Of a stretch of 64,000 nt of DNA, positions 45,217 to 53,312 are shown piece by piece. The stretch is from Streptococcus mutans (GTDB taxonomy: Bacteria > Bacillota > Bacilli > Lactobacillales > Streptococcaceae), in assembly GCF_006739205.1 (NCBI RefSeq), contig NZ_AP019720.1, positions 124,001-188,000 on the forward strand. Reading direction: 5' to 3'. The notes under the pieces are model-generated. The model was not told the origin of the DNA. It saw nothing but the letters and a program-made list of their open reading frames with translations, and did not search any database. A program made the position numbers and the translations under genes. Within the stretch, counting starts at the first letter, position 1. Each line of letters begins with the position of its first letter.

Positions 45217-45732
45217 ATGTTTGACCTTGTTGTTAATTTGATTTTATTGGTTATTGTGATAGGTGGATTTGTCTTCTTAAGATTCTATGCGGATAAGAAA
45301 GGCAAGCGAGAATACGATGAACGCCAGTTACTTATGCAAAAGAAAGCTTATACCAATGCGGCTTGGGTTGTTATGGGTTTCAATCTTGTTCTTGTGATAT
45401 GGGGTGAAGTGTTAGCAAAATATATCTCGCTATCCTTTGCAGGTACTGCCAATCTCTTTCTTATCGTAGGCGTCTTTGTCTGTAGCAGTATCTTAAACGA
45501 TGCTTATTTCACAGCAAGAAAAAACAAAAAATTCCTCTATGTGTATGCCGTTATTATTGCTATTCAAATTTTCACTGTTTATCAAAATTGGAGTCAAGGC
45601 AGCTTTGGTCATGACGGACATATTTATCTAACAGGAGAAAAAGCAATGAGTTTATTGTTTATCTTGACTTTTGCTGTCATTTTTCTAGTAACTGCTTATA
45701 AAACGATTCAGGATAAGAGAGAGGGAAAGTGA
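45217..45732 (+). CDS. Membrane protein with DERQ motif, first of an XRE-controlled operon
   Basis: 171 residues with about five hydrophobic helices. After the first helix comes KKGKREYDERQLLMQKKAYT, with a DERQ motif found again in the next protein. AAAGGAAG precedes ATG 45217. Its stop overlaps the next start by one base. The family of small multi-pass proteins linked to XRE genes is common in Firmicutes; the function is not established. Confidence 0.8.
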   Translation: MFDLVVNLILLVIVIGGFVFLRFYADKKGKREYDERQLLMQKKAYTNAAWVVMGFNLVLVIWGEVLAKYISLSFAGTANLFLIVGVFVCSSILNDAYFTARKNKKFLYVYAVIIAIQIFTVYQNWSQGSFGHDGHIYLTGEKAMSLLFILTFAVIFLVTAYKTIQDKREGK

Positions 45733-46178
45733 TGAAAATGGAAAAGTCAAATAAACAAGTCATTTACGATGAACGTCAGCAGCAAATTCAACTTAAAAGT
45801 TATAGTCTTTCATTTTGGTTTGTTATGTTTATACTCTATTTTGCAACTTTTGGAAAGACTGATTTGTTGCTTAATATCGCTTTTTGGGGAGGACTTGTTC
45901 TTAATTTTTGTTACAGTACTCTAAGAGGTGTCGGTCCTTTTGTTGATCCACGTTTTGGAAAAATTGCAAAAATCGGTCGTTTGGCCGCTGTTCCTCTTAT
46001 TTTTTTGGGAATGCTAGTCTTTCTTGTTGCTATCATAATGTCTATTCTAGAACATGATAGTTTAAGAGAAACGATCACAAAATGCTCCTACTTAGGCTTA
46101 TCTGGTTTTTGGCTAATTTGTATGGGAGCAAGTATCGTCTACCGTCATTATCTTGATAAGAAAGAAGCAGACAAATGA
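45732..46178 (+). CDS. Membrane protein with DERQ motif, second of the operon
   Basis: 148 residues with about four hydrophobic helices. The N-terminus KQVIYDERQQQIQLKSYSLS repeats the (Y)DERQ-x4-KxY pattern of the upstream protein, so the two are distant paralogues and may form a hetero-oligomer. ATG 45732 overlaps the previous TGA, and the end overlaps the XRE gene by four bases (ATGA). GAGGGAAAG is the ribosome site. Confidence 0.8.
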   Translation: MKMEKSNKQVIYDERQQQIQLKSYSLSFWFVMFILYFATFGKTDLLLNIAFWGGLVLNFCYSTLRGVGPFVDPRFGKIAKIGRLAAVPLIFLGMLVFLVAIIMSILEHDSLRETITKCSYLGLSGFWLICMGASIVYRHYLDKKEADK

Positions 46179-46369
46179 AAAATTTACGTTTAAAAGCTGC
46201 GCGTGCCGGTAAAGATCTGTCTCAGCAGGCTTTAGCTGATTTAGTTGGGGTATCTCGTCAAACGATTGCAGCTGTGGAAAAAGGAGATTACAATCCGACA
46301 ATTAACCTTTGCATCAAGATTTGTAAAGTTTTGGACAAGAGTTTAGATGAGCTGTTTTGGGAAGAATAA
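46175..46369 (+). CDS. Small XRE-family regulator
   Basis: 64 residues, almost only a helix-turn-helix: LRLKAARAGKDLSQQALADL, SRQTIAAVEKGDYNPTINLC, then DKSLDELFW. This is the YdhC/YozG-like type that controls its own operon. Four-base overlap with the membrane protein gene shows coupling. The inverted repeat at 45143-45168 is its likely site. Confidence 0.9.
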   Translation: MKNLRLKAARAGKDLSQQALADLVGVSRQTIAAVEKGDYNPTINLCIKICKVLDKSLDELFWEE

Positions 46370-46617
46370 AAGAGGTTCATCTTAGAACAGTTTCATTTTT
46401 ATTTATTTATTTTATTAAAGAGTGGGAAAAATTGCTAAATTTTTAAAGTAAGTTTCACCGCGCAGGATAGTGGAAGCTCATTTGAACAAAAGTGTAAAAG
46501 TAGTATAGTTCGTCTCGAACGTAATTTCATCATAAAAATCTGTCTCATGCTGACTTCTGGTTTGGAAAGTGAAGCAGAACTTACTTTAATAATGACAAGA
46601 GAGAAAAATTTATAATT

Positions 46618-46654
46618 ATCAGCCTGTAAGTCTTGACTTTGGGGCTGATTTTTT
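46618..46654 (+). terminator. Hairpin with T-run that contains the rplM -35 box in its loop
   Basis: ATCAGCC (46618-46624) pairs with GGCTGAT (46643-46649), followed by six T. The loop carries TTGACT (46633-46638). It would end upstream transcription right where rplM transcription begins. The 250 bases before it hold nothing I recognise. Confidence 0.65.
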
Positions 46655-46662
46655 GATATTAT
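46633..46662 (+). promoter_or_regulatory. rplM-rpsI promoter
   Basis: TTGACT (46633-46638), 18-bp spacer, TATTAT (46657-46662). Confidence 0.75.
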
Positions 46663-46671
46663 ATAAGGCGG

Positions 46672-46768
46672 TATTGTTTGCCCCATTTGAAAGGCCCCGG
46701 AACCCTTCAAATAATTTGTGGACCGGAACATCCACATTGTAAACATAAAGATTCGTATAGGAGAAATC
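46672..46768 (+). promoter_or_regulatory. L13 leader RNA of rplM
   Basis: The leader includes GGCCCCGGAACC and, about 27 bases on, GGACCGGAACATCC: two similar CCGGAAC elements. This resembles the L13-binding leader known in Gram-positive rplM operons, where free L13 shuts off the operon. Assignment by resemblance. Confidence 0.55.
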
Positions 46769-47215
46769 ATGAACAAAACAACATACATGGCTAAGCCAGG
46801 TGAAGTTGAACGTAAATGGTACATTGTTGATGCGACTGATGTCCCTCTTGGACGCCTATCAGCAGTTGTTGCCAGCGTACTTCGCGGTAAAAACAAACCA
46901 ACATTCACACCTCATACAGACACAGGTGACTTTGTTATTGTTATTAATGCTGAAAAGGTTAAATTAACTGGTAAAAAAGCAGCTAATAAAATCTACTACA
47001 CTCACTCAATGTATCCAGGTGGATTAAAGCAAATCTCTGCTGGTGAATTGCGTTCTAAAAATGCTGTGCGTTTGATTGAAAAATCTGTTAAAGGGATGCT
47101 TCCGCATAACACTCTTGGACGTGCACAAGGTATGAAATTGAAAGTCTTTGTTGGTTCTGAGCATACACATGCTGCACAACAACCAGAAGTACTTGATATT
47201 ACAGGACTTATCTAA
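46769..47215 (+). CDS. rplM: Ribosomal protein L13
   Basis: 148 residues. Typical stretches: [20 protein letters not shown] near 15-34, [20 protein letters not shown] near 52 and [20 protein letters not shown] near 110-129. Binds 23S rRNA early in assembly. ATAGGAGAA precedes ATG 46769; ATG 46718 lies inside the leader. In operon with rpsI. Confidence 0.98.
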   Translation: MNKTTYMAKPGEVERKWYIVDATDVPLGRLSAVVASVLRGKNKPTFTPHTDTGDFVIVINAEKVKLTGKKAANKIYYTHSMYPGGLKQISAGELRSKNAVRLIEKSVKGMLPHNTLGRAQGMKLKVFVGSEHTHAAQQPEVLDITGLI

Positions 47216-47239
47216 GAGGAAAGGAGCATAAATTTAATA

Positions 47240-47632
47240 ATGGCACAAGCACAATATGCAGGAACTGGTCGCCGTAAAAACGCTGTCGCACGCGTTCGCT
47301 TGGTACCGGGTACTGGTAAAATTACAGTAAACAAAAAAGATGTTGAAGAATATATTCCACATGCTGACCTTCGCCTTGTTATCAACCAACCTTTTGCAGT
47401 AACATCTACTGAAGGTTCATATGATGTTTTCGTTAACGTTGTTGGTGGTGGTTATGCAGGTCAATCAGGAGCAATCCGCCACGGAATTGCACGTGCATTG
47501 CTTGAAGTTGATCCAGACTTTCGCGACGCACTCAAACGCGCTGGTCTCCTTACACGTGATGCTCGTATGGTTGAACGTAAAAAACCAGGTCTTAAGAAGG
47601 CTCGTAAAGCTTCACAATTCTCAAAACGTTAA
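47240..47632 (+). CDS. rpsI: Ribosomal protein S9
   Basis: 130 residues, complete. [20 protein letters not shown] at the N-terminus and the C-terminal tail [11 protein letters not shown], which touches tRNA in the P site. GAGGAAAGGAG precedes the ATG by 13-20 bases. The ICE lies directly downstream, and its insertion has kept the tail intact, as expected for integration at the 3' end of rpsI. Confidence 0.98.
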   Translation: MAQAQYAGTGRRKNAVARVRLVPGTGKITVNKKDVEEYIPHADLRLVINQPFAVTSTEGSYDVFVNVVGGGYAGQSGAIRHGIARALLEVDPDFRDALKRAGLLTRDARMVERKKPGLKKARKASQFSKR

Positions 47633-47760
47633 GAACAGCTTTACATCAACGATTACAGACACTCAATGTTTACCTCATTGGGTGTTTTTTCGTGCACTTT
47701 TTGAAAAACTCACCTCAAAATTTACCTTATTTTCACCTTATTTATTTTTGAGTTCTCTGT
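47610..47760. other. Presumed left attachment region (attL) of the ICE
   Basis: The boundary lies between the last codons of rpsI and int. Two direct repeats ACCTTATTT (47724-47732 and 47735-47743), 11 bp apart, are candidate integrase arm sites. The partner site is outside the window, so the core repeat cannot be defined. Confidence 0.45.
47659..47690 (+). terminator. Terminator of rplM-rpsI
   Basis: 10-bp stem with one wobble (47659-47668 with 47676-47685) and six T. Lies between rpsI and int; whether it belongs to the host or the ICE depends on the exact attachment site. Confidence 0.88.
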
Positions 47761-48961
47761 AAGCAGCTTCGCCAGCACTAAGTGGAACAACGTTTGAAGT
47801 GTTGACATAAATCTTTGTTGTGCTCAAATCACTATGTGTTAAAGCTTCTGAAATGGATTTTAAGGACATGCCAGCTTGTTTAGCTAAGGTAGCACCAGTG
47901 TGTCTTAACATATGAGGAGTGGAATGTCTAAGGTTTTTGTGACGACGTTCTACAGATTTCATCTTGTTATTAAGGTAATCTGAATGCAGAGGGCTATTCA
48001 CATTGCCTTTAGTATCAATATAAGTAAATACATATTGTTCTGGAGTTTGAATGATACCAAATTTTGCTAATTCTGCTTTTTGTTGAATTTGCCATTGATG
48101 TAAGAGAATAGTCAATTCTTGGGGAATGGCAAAAATTGTTTTCTTTTCTCCCTTAGTAGACTTGGGATTCTTATATTTATCCAATGCTTGAATCAAACTA
48201 ATTTCAGATGTTTCAAAAAGAATATGTTTCCACTGTAGAGCATAGCTTTCGGATTTACGGTCATTCAAGATAAAGGTTGTAAAAAATAAAACATAATCTT
48301 TAAGCGACAATCTTTTGTTTTCTAGGTCTTCTTGAAATGCTTCAAACCATTCCTGTAACTCGCTTAAAGCAAGGTATAAATCCTCATCTCGTTTAGCTTC
48401 TTGCAATTTTATTTTTTTAGTAGCCTTAATACGACTGATTGTTTTAGATAAACGATTCATTTCAATATATTCTAATTCCTCTGCCCAATCAAAAATTGAA
48501 TTAACATAACTACGAATGACCTTAAAATTTGCATATTCATTAGCCTTAGCAGTCATCAAATTTAAAACAACCGTTTTGTTCTGATTCAAAAATTTAACGG
48601 AATAATTTCCAAACATTGGCAATATGTGTAACCTAAAGACGGTTTCCGTGTTGTCAATTGTTGGGAGAGTAGGTGGCTTATTTGTTGAAGTTGTTTGACC
48701 TGCTTTATAAGCTTCCCACCAGCCATTATGATAAAAATCTTTAAAGAGAATATCTCCATTGATTGCTTGATGTGGTAGAGCGCCTCCTTTTTGGATAGTG
48801 TTAATATCTATTAAAATTTGTAATTCGGCTTCTTTAGCCTCCTTCTTTGTTTTAAACCGCTTATCGTAATAATTTCCTGAAACTCCTAGAGAAGACCTAG
48901 CTTCTGTCGGGACATAGATTTTTAAACGATAAGAACCATTTGCTGTTTTTGTAATTGTCAT
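47738..48961 (-). CDS. int: Tyrosine site-specific integrase of the ICE
   Basis: 407 residues. An N-terminal arm-binding domain (TANGSYRLKIYVPTEARSSL), a core-binding domain (about 65-175) and the catalytic domain. HMLRHTG near 352 and LTHSDLSTTKIYVN near 371-384 carry the His, Arg and the nucleophile Tyr. AAAAGGAG precedes the ATG. It ends toward rpsI. It catalyses insertion and, with Xis, excision. Confidence 0.95.
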   Translation of the reverse strand: MTITKTANGSYRLKIYVPTEARSSLGVSGNYYDKRFKTKKEAKEAELQILIDINTIQKGGALPHQAINGDILFKDFYHNGWWEAYKAGQTTSTNKPPTLPTIDNTETVFRLHILPMFGNYSVKFLNQNKTVVLNLMTAKANEYANFKVIRSYVNSIFDWAEELEYIEMNRLSKTISRIKATKKIKLQEAKRDEDLYLALSELQEWFEAFQEDLENKRLSLKDYVLFFTTFILNDRKSESYALQWKHILFETSEISLIQALDKYKNPKSTKGEKKTIFAIPQELTILLHQWQIQQKAELAKFGIIQTPEQYVFTYIDTKGNVNSPLHSDYLNNKMKSVERRHKNLRHSTPHMLRHTGATLAKQAGMSLKSISEALTHSDLSTTKIYVNTSNVVPLSAGEAAYRELKNK

Positions 48962-49015
48962 AGTAATCTCCTTTTTACTGAGCTAGAAAATTACCCTGAC
49001 TTTATTATAATGAAA

Positions 49016-49288
49016 TCAAAAGTGATTTTCCAGTTGTATCATCCATCTACGGATACTATCTTTATCAAATCGAATTGTTTTTCCAATCCGAATATGTGGC
49101 ATTCCCTTTCTTATCCAGATATCTAGTGTATTATTTGAAATTCCCAGATACTCACAGGTCTGCTTTTTATTTAAAAAAGGACTAATTTGCCCTGAATCTT
49201 CTTTAACGGTTTCAATCTCATTTTTAATAAGATTTGCAACAAAAAGTTGAATTTCTTTTGTTTGCTCTTCTGGTAAAATAACTTGCAT
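49016..49288 (-). CDS. xis: Excisionase (MerR-like HTH, Xis)
   Basis: 90 residues. The second half is a helix-turn-helix of the excisionase/HTH_17 type: FLNKKQTCEYLGISNNTLDI then GMPHIRIGKTIRFDKDSIRRW. GGGAGG precedes the ATG. 54 bases upstream of int and in the same direction, the usual xis-int pair. It bends DNA at the ends to steer Int to excision. Confidence 0.88.
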   Translation of the reverse strand: MQVILPEEQTKEIQLFVANLIKNEIETVKEDSGQISPFLNKKQTCEYLGISNNTLDIWIRKGMPHIRIGKTIRFDKDSIRRWMIQLENHF

Positions 49289-49308
49289 AATTTTCCTCCC
49301 TTTTAAGC

Positions 49309-49345
49309 AACAAAAAAAGCAAGAGCTATAAAGCCCTTACCTTAA
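49309..49345 (-). terminator. Terminator of the MazF-like toxin transcript
   Basis: On the minus strand an imperfect stem (GTAAGGGC with GCTCTTGC) is followed by seven T. It separates the toxin genes from xis-int. Confidence 0.55.
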
Positions 49346-49399
49346 GGAGATTATGAAAAAGAAAAGTTTTAGGATTATTTATAATATAATCGTATACTC

Positions 49400-49732
49400 T
49401 TAATTTTCTCTTAAAAATTTTTCAAATCTCTGTCGGTCATTTTCTGTTAACTTTCCGATTAAGCGAACTTGAACAAGTTCTACGTCTAAATCATAAAGTT
49501 GAACGGTATCAATCCAAGATGGTTTCACTAATCCTGCCTCTTCCCATTCTTTTATTTCAAAGTATTTTGAACGGATATAAGATGATTTATGGGAATACTG
49601 ACTAGTGATACGGTAGGTTCTGATAACCTCTTCATTATTTGCAATGACTAGAGCAGGACGTCTTTTAGCTCCTGTCCCATCACTAAAAGTGATAGTCGCT
49701 ATCAGAATATCATATGGGTTATAGTTGTCCAT
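49400..49732 (-). CDS. PemK/MazF-family mRNA interferase toxin
   Basis: 110 residues. The family signature GAKRRPALVIANNEEV lies near residues 18-33, preceded by DILIATITFSDG. Toxins of this fold cut mRNA at short sequences and are held off by a partner antitoxin. GGAAAGAC precedes ATG 49732. The gene overlaps the upstream antitoxin by 14 bases. In the ICE it probably helps keep the element in the population. Confidence 0.85.
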   Translation of the reverse strand: MDNYNPYDILIATITFSDGTGAKRRPALVIANNEEVIRTYRITSQYSHKSSYIRSKYFEIKEWEEAGLVKPSWIDTVQLYDLDVELVQVRLIGKLTENDRQRFEKFLREN

Positions 49733-50024
49733 GTCTTTCCTCGTATTCTGGATAGTCTTCATCAAAGAAATCTGCGATTGCTTCTGGATTAGAAGCAGTC
49801 ACTTTGATAACATTTGAGTTTGCCAAAGCTAGTCTTTCTAAAGGATTATCAGAAATAGCATGGACTTGTTTTCTTAAATCAAATGGCAATCCATTCACCT
49901 CCTTTGATTTTTGTAAGAACATCACGAAAGCATCACCTACAGAAGTTCCTAAGGATTTGTATAGCACCGATACTTCATCTAGTAATTTTGAATCTACTCG
50001 TTTCTGAAACATTTTTTTAGTCAT
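49719..50024 (-). CDS. RelB/DinJ-family antitoxin
   Basis: 101 residues. N-terminal ribbon-helix-helix-like part (KKMFQKRVDSKLLDEVSVLY, LGTSVGDAFVMFLQKSKEV) and an acidic C-terminal tail (DFFDEDYPEYEERHG) that would wrap the toxin. AGAGGTGAT precedes ATG 50024. Overlap with the toxin gene gives coupled translation. A RelB-like antitoxin with a MazF-type toxin is a hybrid pairing, seen now and then. Confidence 0.82.
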   Translation of the reverse strand: MTKKMFQKRVDSKLLDEVSVLYKSLGTSVGDAFVMFLQKSKEVNGLPFDLRKQVHAISDNPLERLALANSNVIKVTASNPEAIADFFDEDYPEYEERHGQL

Positions 50025-50080
50025 ACAATCACCTCTTTTGTATTTCAATTGTACGACAAATGTAGTTTCTTGTCAAATTT

Positions 50081-51136
50081 TTACTTCCCAATCACATAAG
50101 TAAATTGGCTCGCCGTTGCCTTATCAAATGTGCGATAAGAAACAACTCCAAGTCCTTTGACATTGGCTTCTGAAATGAGAATAGACCCGTCTGATTTGAC
50201 CTGCTCCACAAATGCAATATGTCCGTAAGTTGGGTCTGCGCCAGCTTGTCCAGGAGAGAAGCTAAGAGCGCTATGTTCAGTTGGTGTATGTGTGGTTTGG
50301 TAGCCGGCTTTCTGCTTCCAATCCCCACCATTGCCCATATAAGGGTCAAAGTTAACGCCTACCTCTTTGGCTCGGTTATAGACAAACCATGTGCATTGTC
50401 CCCAAGGATAGGCCGCAGAAGTATAATTAGAGGTGTTGATTGCCTTTGTAAGGCTATATCCAGCAGGCACTCCATTAGAAGTTACGCCTCCACCGTCTCG
50501 TGTTTTGGCATTAGTCGTATCACCTGTTAAAGTGTCTTTGAAGAGGTCATACCATTTTCTCGCATTCTTCTTCAGGTCACTAGCTTTTGTTTGACCGTCT
50601 GATAAAGCGACCCCTTCATAATGTTCTGACCAATAAAGAGCTGCCTCTTCAGGGCCAGTCGCTTTTTGCATTTCTATTTTAACTTTGCTATAAGAGCCGT
50701 TTAGCTCTGTAGATAAGAGGTCTAGTTCAATATCAGAATCTAATTTCTTTTGTTTTGCCTTTGACCAGCGATTGCCATTGACAGCAGAAGACCAGCCCGA
50801 CCATTGGAAATAGCCAGCCACACCACCACCTGTATTGACGGCTTTAGGGTCAAAACCACTTTCACGCTCTGCAACCGCTAAGCTTCCAGAAGCTCCTGCG
50901 ATAGTGAATTGTTCTTGCGAAAGTTCATAATTGAGAATTTTGATGACATCACTAGCCCGTTCTTCTGAAATATTAGCTTTTTGAGCTACCTCTTTAGCTG
51001 TCAGCTTGGTTTGTAAACCTTTTGTTTGACCGTTAGAAGACGCACTACCCGCAAAAGCTCCCATGATAATAACAACCAAGAACAAAGGTAAAAACAGAAC
51101 ACTTAGAACACTAACAATTACTAGTTTTTTCTTCAT
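50081..51136 (-). CDS. VirB1-like cell-wall hydrolase: lysozyme-like plus CHAP domain
   Basis: 351 residues; matches the Orf14 role of Tn916. One N-terminal membrane helix (residues 4-30) sends the rest outside. A phage-tail-lysozyme-like domain (about 60-195) includes GSLAVAERESGFDPKAVNTG with the likely catalytic Glu. The C-terminal CHAP domain has its Cys in YPWGQCTWFVYNRA near 248 and His in YGHIAFVEQV near 304. It opens the peptidoglycan for the mating channel. GGGAGGG precedes the ATG. Confidence 0.9.
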   Translation of the reverse strand: MKKKLVIVSVLSVLFLPLFLVVIIMGAFAGSASSNGQTKGLQTKLTAKEVAQKANISEERASDVIKILNYELSQEQFTIAGASGSLAVAERESGFDPKAVNTGGGVAGYFQWSGWSSAVNGNRWSKAKQKKLDSDIELDLLSTELNGSYSKVKIEMQKATGPEEAALYWSEHYEGVALSDGQTKASDLKKNARKWYDLFKDTLTGDTTNAKTRDGGGVTSNGVPAGYSLTKAINTSNYTSAAYPWGQCTWFVYNRAKEVGVNFDPYMGNGGDWKQKAGYQTTHTPTEHSALSFSPGQAGADPTYGHIAFVEQVKSDGSILISEANVKGLGVVSYRTFDKATASQFTYVIGK

Positions 51137-51144
51137 CTTCCCTC

Positions 51145-51372
51145 CTAAATTTTCACATAGACTGTCATCATCACCGTTTCAAATCGCCATTGAGCCGTCA
51201 AAATAAGAGGATTTTCTTTGATAGTTGCCAACAATTGCTCTTTCTCAGCCTCTTTTACTGAAAATAAAAGGAGAAAGTCAATAGAAGGCTTTCTCCTTTC
51301 ATAGGCAAGGGCAACCGCATTGTTCACCGTCTGTTCAAAACCTCTTTTAGAATAAATGCGTGTATTCATCAT
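51145..51372 (-). CDS. Small ICE protein between VirB6-like and hydrolase genes
   Basis: 75 residues, soluble, no known motif (FEQTVNNAVALAYERRKPSI near residues 12-31). GGAGGAAAGG precedes twin ATGs at 51372 and 51369. It overlaps the end of the VirB6-like gene by four bases and lies nine bases before the hydrolase, so it is part of the conjugation operon. Function unknown. Confidence 0.7.
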   Translation of the reverse strand: MMNTRIYSKRGFEQTVNNAVALAYERRKPSIDFLLLFSVKEAEKEQLLATIKENPLILTAQWRFETVMMTVYVKI

Positions 51373-53300
51373 TCCTTTCCTCCTCTCAATCGTGCTAATT
51401 CCTCTATTATCTGATGTTTACGGTTGATATTGACTTTTAATTTATCGTCTTTTGGAAAGGTTTTACGATAGTTCCTGATAAAGGCATTTGAACCTTGCGC
51501 TTGGTATAGTGCTTCATCATCTTTATAAGGTTCTAATTCCTTTTCAAGTTTATTGATGTGATATTTTTGTCTCCAAGAGAGGCGATTGTGACGGCGTTCT
51601 TCAAACTCTTCCTGTTCTCTGCTTTGCCTTGTATCTATTAGCGGAGAAGGTTCTGTGTCAAAAGGTTGAACGCTTGTGTCTTCTTCCTGAATAGCAGATT
51701 CAAAAGTCTCCATTGGCATATCTGGCTCTTGAAACGGTGTTGTTACCTCGTCGGGAGCGCCTATTTCTTCAAAGGAAGAAGTAGCGGGTGTTTCCTCCTT
51801 GTCATTTTCTGAAGGTGTTGAACTTTCTGTTCTTTCTGAAGTTGGATGTGGATTTGAAAAAAGAGTTTTCATCTGTTTACCAGCATTCACAAAGAGTCCA
51901 GCCCCAAATCCTGCTCCAGCAAGGAAAAAGTTTCCTGATTTTTGAGCCATTTCAAAGGCATTAGTCGCTTTTGCAGGTAGTTGCTTCATACCCTCTTGTC
52001 CATTTGAAACGGTTTCTTTGACCTTAGTATCTATCTCATCAAACGCAATCTTTGCTCGTGAACCCAATAATAGTTCAATTAATTCTCCCTTATGTTTCCA
52101 AAGCAACCAATAAATCACAGCTTTGGCAAAAACAGAAACCATCAGTTTAAAGAGAGCGCTAAAAGTGGATAAAGAGGAGAAATCACCAATAACATTATTA
52201 AAGCCACTATTTACTAATCCTTCAATGATTTTTTCGAGGTAAAGCAAAGCTAAAGTCAACAAACTTGTAATAGCTGGGAAAGTAAGCCCTCCAAACATGA
52301 CTTTGAAAACACCAAAGAGAATATCTTGCATTTTGGGAATAAAGGAAACCAAAAGGGCAATAGGGAAAAGAAGAATCATGATAAGGACAAGGGCTTGTGC
52401 AAGGACATTGAGCAATTGAATTAAAACAATAGGAATGGCAATGACAATTGCTTCTACCATTTTAAAAAGGATATAGAAGAACTTAACAGGAATATAGTCA
52501 GGAATAGCCGATACCCAACGGTTATGTTCATTATCATCACCTGCTCCATTTCCTATTTCTAAATATTTATTCCTATCAGCGGTAGAAACTGCTTTAAACT
52601 TGCCTGATTTATCCAAACTTCCTAGAACCTTTGAATCATCAAATGGTTCTTCTTTTCCTGTTTGACGGTCTTTGTATTTCCCGTTTTCTTGTCCTGTATT
52701 GACAAAGAGATAGGCTTTATAAGAGGTTTCTACGATATAAGAATCAGCTACAGAAGACCCTATTTTTAAAGATTGATTTTTTCCGTAGAAGACGGAGACA
52801 TTGGAAATGTGATGAATCGTAGTACTAGCGACATTGTCTACTGTATTGAGCAAATACAATCCACCAGAAGTTCCAGCAACTGTCCCAAACCAACCAAAGC
52901 CTAAAAAGAGAACCAGAAGGACATGAAGCAATTTTCGAGAGAAATTGCCTTTAGAAATGAGGAACTGATAAAAGAGATAAAAAGCCAAGCAAAGGAGAAT
53001 CAGAAAGACTAATGATGATTGAGCCACACCAGAAGTAGCCCCTGTAAAGCCTCGCCAAATGGTTTGAGCTCCATTAAAAACATATTGCTTGTAGGTGTCG
53101 TAAAGACGGACATTTTCTAAAATCCGAATCATCAAGGAGAAGAAACCAACAATAAGGTTGAGGAGAAAAAAGGGGAAGTTGACAAAGATTTCGTTGAACA
53201 TCACCCAAACACCGCTAAAATCTCCAAAACCAGTTTTCATCATGTAGGATTTTAAAGAAAAAATATCCATACCTTTTAATTTTTCAAATGCTTCTTGCAC
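51369..53300 (-). CDS. VirB6-like polytopic membrane protein (Orf15 of Tn916 type)
   Basis: 643 residues. N-terminal half with about seven or eight hydrophobic helices (for example FFLLNLIVGFFSLMIRILEN and ALVLIMILLFPIALLVSFIP), an extracellular loop rich in Lys and Asp (about 160-260), and a charged cytoplasmic C-terminal tail with Pro/Glu/Thr-rich stretch. It forms the membrane channel of the transfer machine. Start is GTG with AAGGAGGTG upstream. Shorter than the 754 residues of Tn916 Orf15. Confidence 0.88.
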   Translation of the reverse strand: MQEAFEKLKGMDIFSLKSYMMKTGFGDFSGVWVMFNEIFVNFPFFLLNLIVGFFSLMIRILENVRLYDTYKQYVFNGAQTIWRGFTGATSGVAQSSLVFLILLCLAFYLFYQFLISKGNFSRKLLHVLLVLFLGFGWFGTVAGTSGGLYLLNTVDNVASTTIHHISNVSVFYGKNQSLKIGSSVADSYIVETSYKAYLFVNTGQENGKYKDRQTGKEEPFDDSKVLGSLDKSGKFKAVSTADRNKYLEIGNGAGDDNEHNRWVSAIPDYIPVKFFYILFKMVEAIVIAIPIVLIQLLNVLAQALVLIMILLFPIALLVSFIPKMQDILFGVFKVMFGGLTFPAITSLLTLALLYLEKIIEGLVNSGFNNVIGDFSSLSTFSALFKLMVSVFAKAVIYWLLWKHKGELIELLLGSRAKIAFDEIDTKVKETVSNGQEGMKQLPAKATNAFEMAQKSGNFFLAGAGFGAGLFVNAGKQMKTLFSNPHPTSERTESSTPSENDKEETPATSSFEEIGAPDEVTTPFQEPDMPMETFESAIQEEDTSVQPFDTEPSPLIDTRQSREQEEFEERRHNRLSWRQKYHINKLEKELEPYKDDEALYQAQGSNAFIRNYRKTFPKDDKLKVNINRKHQIIEELARLRGGKE

Positions 53301-53312
53301 AAGCTCACCTCC

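Noticed and set aside
46435-46908. 157-residue minus-strand frame across the rplM leader
   Set aside because: It runs antisense through the promoter, leader and start of rplM, and no motif is seen.
47659-47760. CRISPR or other repeat array near int
   Set aside because: Only two 9-base repeats and one terminator hairpin; no spacers of regular size.
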